A stretch of DNA of 10,401 nt from Bacillota bacterium (GTDB lineage Bacteria; Bacillota; Clostridia; Acetivibrionales; DTU013), in contig JAEYRF010000128.1 in NCBI GenBank assembly GCA_023409615.1, forward strand, positions 1 through 10,401. The letters are read 5' to 3'. Below, in pieces: positions 7,204-10,401 of the stretch. Numbering within the stretch: position 1 is the first letter of the stretch; each line of letters opens with the position of its first letter. A program made the position numbers and the translations under genes. Under the pieces are notes generated by a model that saw nothing but the letters and a program-made list of their open reading frames with translations, ran no database searches and had not been told where the DNA came from.

Positions 7204-8406
7204 TTATTCAATGATAGAGGTAACAGAACCGGATCCAACAGTTCTTCCACCTTCACGGATAGCGAACTTCAAACCTTGATCCATAGCAATTGGAGTGATG
7301 AGCTTGATGGTCATTTCTATATGATCACCAGGCATACACATCTCAACACCTGCAGGAAGCTCAGCAACACCGGTAACGTCGGTGGTTCTGAAATAGAACT
7401 GCGGTCTGTAGCCATTAAAGAAAGGAGTGTGTCTTCCGCCCTCTTCCTTTGTTAAAACGTAAACCTGACCTTTGAATTGAGTATGAGGTTTGATGGAACC
7501 AACCTTTGCAATAACCTGTCCTCTTTCAATATCAGTTCTCTGGATACCTCTGAGCAAGCAACCGACGTTATCACCGGCAACAGCCTGATCAAGAAGCTTT
7601 CTGAACATTTCAACGCCGGTAACGACTGTCTTTCTCGGTTCATCCATCAAGCCAACGATCTCAACTTCTTCGCCAACCTTGATCATTCCTCTTTCAACTC
7701 TACCGGTAGCAACTGTTCCGCGGCCGGTGATTGAGAATACGTCCTCAACAGGCATCAGGAACGGCATGTCGGTAGGTCTTTGCGGAGTCGGAACGTAGGC
7801 GTCAACAGCAGCCATAAGTTCAACAATGGGTTTGTACTCAGAAGCATTAATGTCTGTTGAAGTGCTCTCAAGAGCATCCAGAGCGGAGCCTCTGATGATT
7901 GGAATATTGTCACCGTCGAACTCATAGGAGCTGAGCAGTTCACGAAGTTCCATTTCAACAAGCTCGATGAGTTCTTCATCGTCAACCATGTCGCACTTGT
8001 TCAGGAATACAACGATATGCTGAACGCCAACACGACCTGCAAGGAGGATGTGCTCCCTGGTCTGAGGCATCGGGCCGTCTGCTGCGGAAACAACGAGGAT
8101 AGCACCGTCCATCTGAGCGGCACCGGTGATCATGTTTTTAACATAGTCAGCATGGCCTGGGCAGTCAACATGTGCATAATGCCTGTTTTCAGTTTCATAC
8201 TCAACGTGTGAGGTTGAGATCGTGATTCCTCTTGCTTTTTCCTCTGGAGCTTTATCGATCTGATCGTATGCAGTATAATTCGCTTTCCCCGAGAAACCCA
8301 ATACCTTTGTAATAGCAGCAGTCAAAGAAGTCTTACCATGATCGACATGACCGATCGTTCCAATGTTAACGTGGGGTTTTGTTCTTTCAAATTTGGCCTT
8401 ACCCAT
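7204..8406 (-). CDS. tuf: Translation elongation factor Tu
   Basis: GTPase that delivers aminoacyl-tRNA to the ribosome. The 400-residue length is normal. Seen: G1 GHVDHGKT (19-26), switch I RGIT (59-62), G3 DCPGH (81-85, with the catalytic His at 85), G4 NKCD (136-139), G5 GSAL (173-176), then domains 2 and 3 to the C-terminal SGSVTSIIE-type end. The start has a strong GGGAGGAG site (8415-8422). It lies 77 bases after fusA and is followed by a terminator, the classic str-operon end. One point of note: residue 125 is Arg, where E. coli has Gln124, a position where substitutions give kirromycin resistance. Whether the genome has a second tuf copy cannot be seen. Confidence 0.99.
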   Translation of the reverse strand: MGKAKFERTKPHVNIGTIGHVDHGKTSLTAAITKVLGFSGKANYTAYDQIDKAPEEKARGITISTSHVEYETENRHYAHVDCPGHADYVKNMITGAAQMDGAILVVSAADGPMPQTREHILLAGRVGVQHIVVFLNKCDMVDDEELIELVEMELRELLSSYEFDGDNIPIIRGSALDALESTSTDINASEYKPIVELMAAVDAYVPTPQRPTDMPFLMPVEDVFSITGRGTVATGRVERGMIKVGEEVEIVGLMDEPRKTVVTGVEMFRKLLDQAVAGDNVGCLLRGIQRTDIERGQVIAKVGSIKPHTQFKGQVYVLTKEEGGRHTPFFNGYRPQFYFRTTDVTGVAELPAGVEMCMPGDHIEMTIKLITPIAMDQGLKFAIREGGRTVGSGSVTSIIE

Positions 8407-8426
8407 TTTAAATTCTCCTCCCTTTG

Positions 8427-8442
8427 TTCAGTAAATACTGAA
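8427..8442. repeat. Short dyad in the fusA-tuf spacer
   Basis: TTCAGT and ACTGAA face each other across four bases (plus strand TTCAGTAAATACTGAA), a 16-base dyad. On the tuf mRNA it would form a small hairpin five bases upstream of the GGGAGGAG ribosome binding site. It could tune tuf translation, protect a processed 5' end, or bind a protein. The role is inferred and the stem is weak. Confidence 0.35.
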
Positions 8443-8462
8443 TAAATTTGTTATATTTTTTC

Positions 8463-8492
8463 ATTTTATTACATAATCCCGACTCACTTCAA
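8463..8492 (-). promoter_or_regulatory. Possible internal promoter for tuf
   Basis: On the minus strand, TTGAAG (8487-8492, within the last codons of fusA) is followed after 18 bases by TAAAAT (8463-8468). The predicted start near 8456 would give tuf a leader of about 50 bases. An extra tuf promoter would fit the need for EF-Tu in excess of EF-G. The match is moderate and the region is AT-rich, so chance is possible. Confidence 0.3.
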
Positions 8493-10401
8493 AACAGCTT
8501 CCTGTATAAATTTCGGAACCTCTTCATAGTGGCCGAATTGCAATGTGAAAACACCTCTACCTTGCGTCTTCGAACGAAGCTCGGTAGCATATCCAAACAT
8601 ATTTGCCAACGGCACATTTGCCGCAATGACCTGCGCACCAGATCTGTTTTCCATTCCTTCGATCCTGCCGCGGCGGGAACTCAGATCACCCATGACATCA
8701 CCCATGTACATCTCAGGTACAACGACATCAACTTTCATAATGGGTTCAAGTAATGCCGGATCTGCCTTACGGCAGCCTTCTTTAAAGCCCATAGATCCTG
8801 CAATCTTAAATGCCATTTCTGAAGAGTCAACATCATGATATGATCCATCTACAAGGGTAACCTTAACATCAAGAACCTGATAGCCACCAAGAACACCATT
8901 TTTCATTGCGTCCTGAATACCTTCATCGACAGCAGGGATATATTCCTTCGGAATAGCACCACCAACAATCTTGTTCTCAAACAGATAGCCACTGCCAGGT
9001 TCCTGGGGTTCAATTTCCAGTACACAATGTCCATATTGGCCTCTGCCACCGGACTGTCTGATAAATTTGCCTTCAGATTTGACAGCTTTGCGTATCGTTT
9101 CCTTGTATGCGACCTGAGGCTGACCGACATTGGCTTCCACTTTGAATTCCCTCATCAGTCTGTCGACGATGATTTCAAGATGCAGCTCACCCATTCCGGA
9201 GATGATTGTCTGTCCGGTCTCCTGGTCAGTGTGTGCTTTAAACGTCGGGTCTTCCTCAGAGAGCTTTGCTAAAGCAGCGGACATCTTGTCTTGACCTGCT
9301 TTAGTCTTAGGCTCAACTGCAATATGAATAACAGGCTCTGGAAATTCCATGGATTCTAATATTATAGGAGCATCTTCACTTGTAAGTGTATCTCCTGTTG
9401 TTGTGTCTTTAAGGCCTACCGCTGCAGCAATATCTCCAGAGTAGACAACATCTGTGTCTTCTCTGTGATTGGCATGCATCAGAAGTAATCTTCCGATACG
9501 TTCCCTCTTGTTCTTAGTAGAATTCAATACATATGACCCTGAACTTAACTTTCCGGAATAAACTCTGAAAAAACAAAGCTTGCCAACAAACGGATCTGCC
9601 AAGATCTTGAATGCAAGCGCAGAAAATGCACCATTATCATCTGCAGGTCTTTCAAGCTCAGTTTGTTCACCATCTGTTGAAACACCTCTTATAGCGGGCA
9701 CGTCAAGCGGCGATGGCATATAAGCCACAACAGCGTCTAAAAGCTGCTGTACGCCCTTATTCTTATAAGACGAGCCACACGCAACCGGTATAATTGATAC
9801 AGAAATTGTAGCTTTCCTGATTCCTGCACGTATTTCATCTACGGTTAATTCTTCTCCTCCGAGGTATTTATCCATCAAGTACTCGTCTTGTTCAGCAACA
9901 GCTTCAATTAAAATGTTACGATATTCATCAACAAGATCGACCATGTCATCCGGAATAGGCTCTTCATCCAACACTTTGCCTAACTCATCATTGTAGAATA
10001 CAGCCGTCCTTGTTACAAGGTCGATAATTCCACGGAAATTGTCTTCTTTGCCGATAGGTAATTGAATAGGAACAGCATTCGCTTTAAGTCTGTCCTTCAT
10101 CATTTGGATGCAATTGAAGAAATCTGCACCCATAATATCCATTTTATTAACGTATGCAATTCTTGGAACGTTGTACTTGTCAGCCTGCCTCCATACGGTT
10201 TCAGACTGAGGCTCAACGCCTCCCTTGGCACAGAAAAGTGTTACCGAACCATCGAGAACTCTCAGAGATCTTTCAACCTCTACCGTAAAGTCAACGTGCC
10301 CCGGCGTATCAATAATATTTATCCTATGATCCTTCCACTGAGCAGTAGTAGCTGCAGAGGTGATTGTAATACCTCTCTCCTGCTCCTGCTCCATCCAGTC
10401 C
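8484..10401 (-). CDS. fusA: Translation elongation factor G (5' end outside window)
   Basis: GTPase that drives translocation on the ribosome and, with RRF, recycles ribosomes. About 638 codons are visible; the first 50 or so, including the G1 P-loop, lie beyond the right edge. The reading enters at DWMEQEQERGITITSAATTA, the switch I/G2 region. It continues through G3 DTPGHVDF, G4 NKMD, G5-like CGSSYKNKG, domains II-III, domain IV and the C-terminal GHYEEVPKFIQEAVLK. The total length would be near 690, normal for bacterial EF-G. The ATG at 10394 is an internal methionine, not the start, because conserved EF-G sequence continues upstream of it. Followed by tuf in str-operon order; rpsG and rpsL are expected further right. 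No frameshift or odd residue was seen. Confidence 0.98.
   Translation of the reverse strand, partial: DWMEQEQERGITITSAATTAQWKDHRINIIDTPGHVDFTVEVERSLRVLDGSVTLFCAKGGVEPQSETVWRQADKYNVPRIAYVNKMDIMGADFFNCIQMMKDRLKANAVPIQLPIGKEDNFRGIIDLVTRTAVFYNDELGKVLDEEPIPDDMVDLVDEYRNILIEAVAEQDEYLMDKYLGGEELTVDEIRAGIRKATISVSIIPVACGSSYKNKGVQQLLDAVVAYMPSPLDVPAIRGVSTDGEQTELERPADDNGAFSALAFKILADPFVGKLCFFRVYSGKLSSGSYVLNSTKNKRERIGRLLLMHANHREDTDVVYSGDIAAAVGLKDTTTGDTLTSEDAPIILESMEFPEPVIHIAVEPKTKAGQDKMSAALAKLSEEDPTFKAHTDQETGQTIISGMGELHLEIIVDRLMREFKVEANVGQPQVAYKETIRKAVKSEGKFIRQSGGRGQYGHCVLEIEPQEPGSGYLFENKIVGGAIPKEYIPAVDEGIQDAMKNGVLGGYQVLDVKVTLVDGSYHDVDSSEMAFKIAGSMGFKEGCRKADPALLEPIMKVDVVVPEMYMGDVMGDLSSRRGRIEGMENRSGAQVIAANVPLANMFGYATELRSKTQGRGVFTLQFGHYEEVPKFIQEAVLK

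Noticed and set aside
10392..10401. ATG at 10394 as the fusA start
   Set aside because: The conserved EF-G residues D and W continue upstream in frame to the window edge, and the G1 P-loop must lie before them.

Overview
The window looks like a chromosomal, housekeeping-rich piece of a Firmicutes genome, most likely from class Clostridia. The reasons are moderate-to-low GC, strong AGGAGG-type ribosome binding sites, AT-rich spacers with SigA-like promoters, a free-standing A-type flavodiiron protein typical of anaerobes, and an EF-Tu with a clostridial-looking sequence. Assignment below class level is not possible from the sequence alone. Every gene I can support lies on the minus strand, so transcription runs from high to low coordinates. 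I see no CRISPR array, insertion sequence, phage gene, tRNA or rRNA, and no gap between genes longer than about 195 bases.

In transcription order, the window opens inside fusA (EF-G, N-terminus outside). It is followed after 77 bases by tuf (EF-Tu), which ends at a clear intrinsic terminator. This is the 3' end of a classical str operon. Next comes fprA, a flavodiiron protein with all metal ligands intact and its own promoter. A compact four-gene cluster follows: a 62-residue single-pass membrane protein, a MoxR AAA+ ATPase, a DUF58 protein, and a polytopic membrane protein ending in a DUF4129-like region. The last two share an ATGA stop/start overlap. The final gene is lon, encoding the ATP-dependent protease LonA. 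It is preceded by its own extended -10 promoter, which is overlapped by a perfect 12-bp dyad. The lon gene runs off the left edge before its catalytic serine.

The functional themes are translation elongation (EF-G, EF-Tu), O2/NO detoxification (FprA), a MoxR chaperone-type membrane or envelope module, and protein quality control (Lon). Most of this is well-known biology and I found no convincing undescribed defence or mobile system. The items most worth a second look are the MoxR cluster (small membrane protein at its head, degenerate metal site in the DUF58 protein, no transglutaminase core in the DUF4129 protein), the dyad over the lon promoter, and a cluster of small regulatory signals in the spacers.
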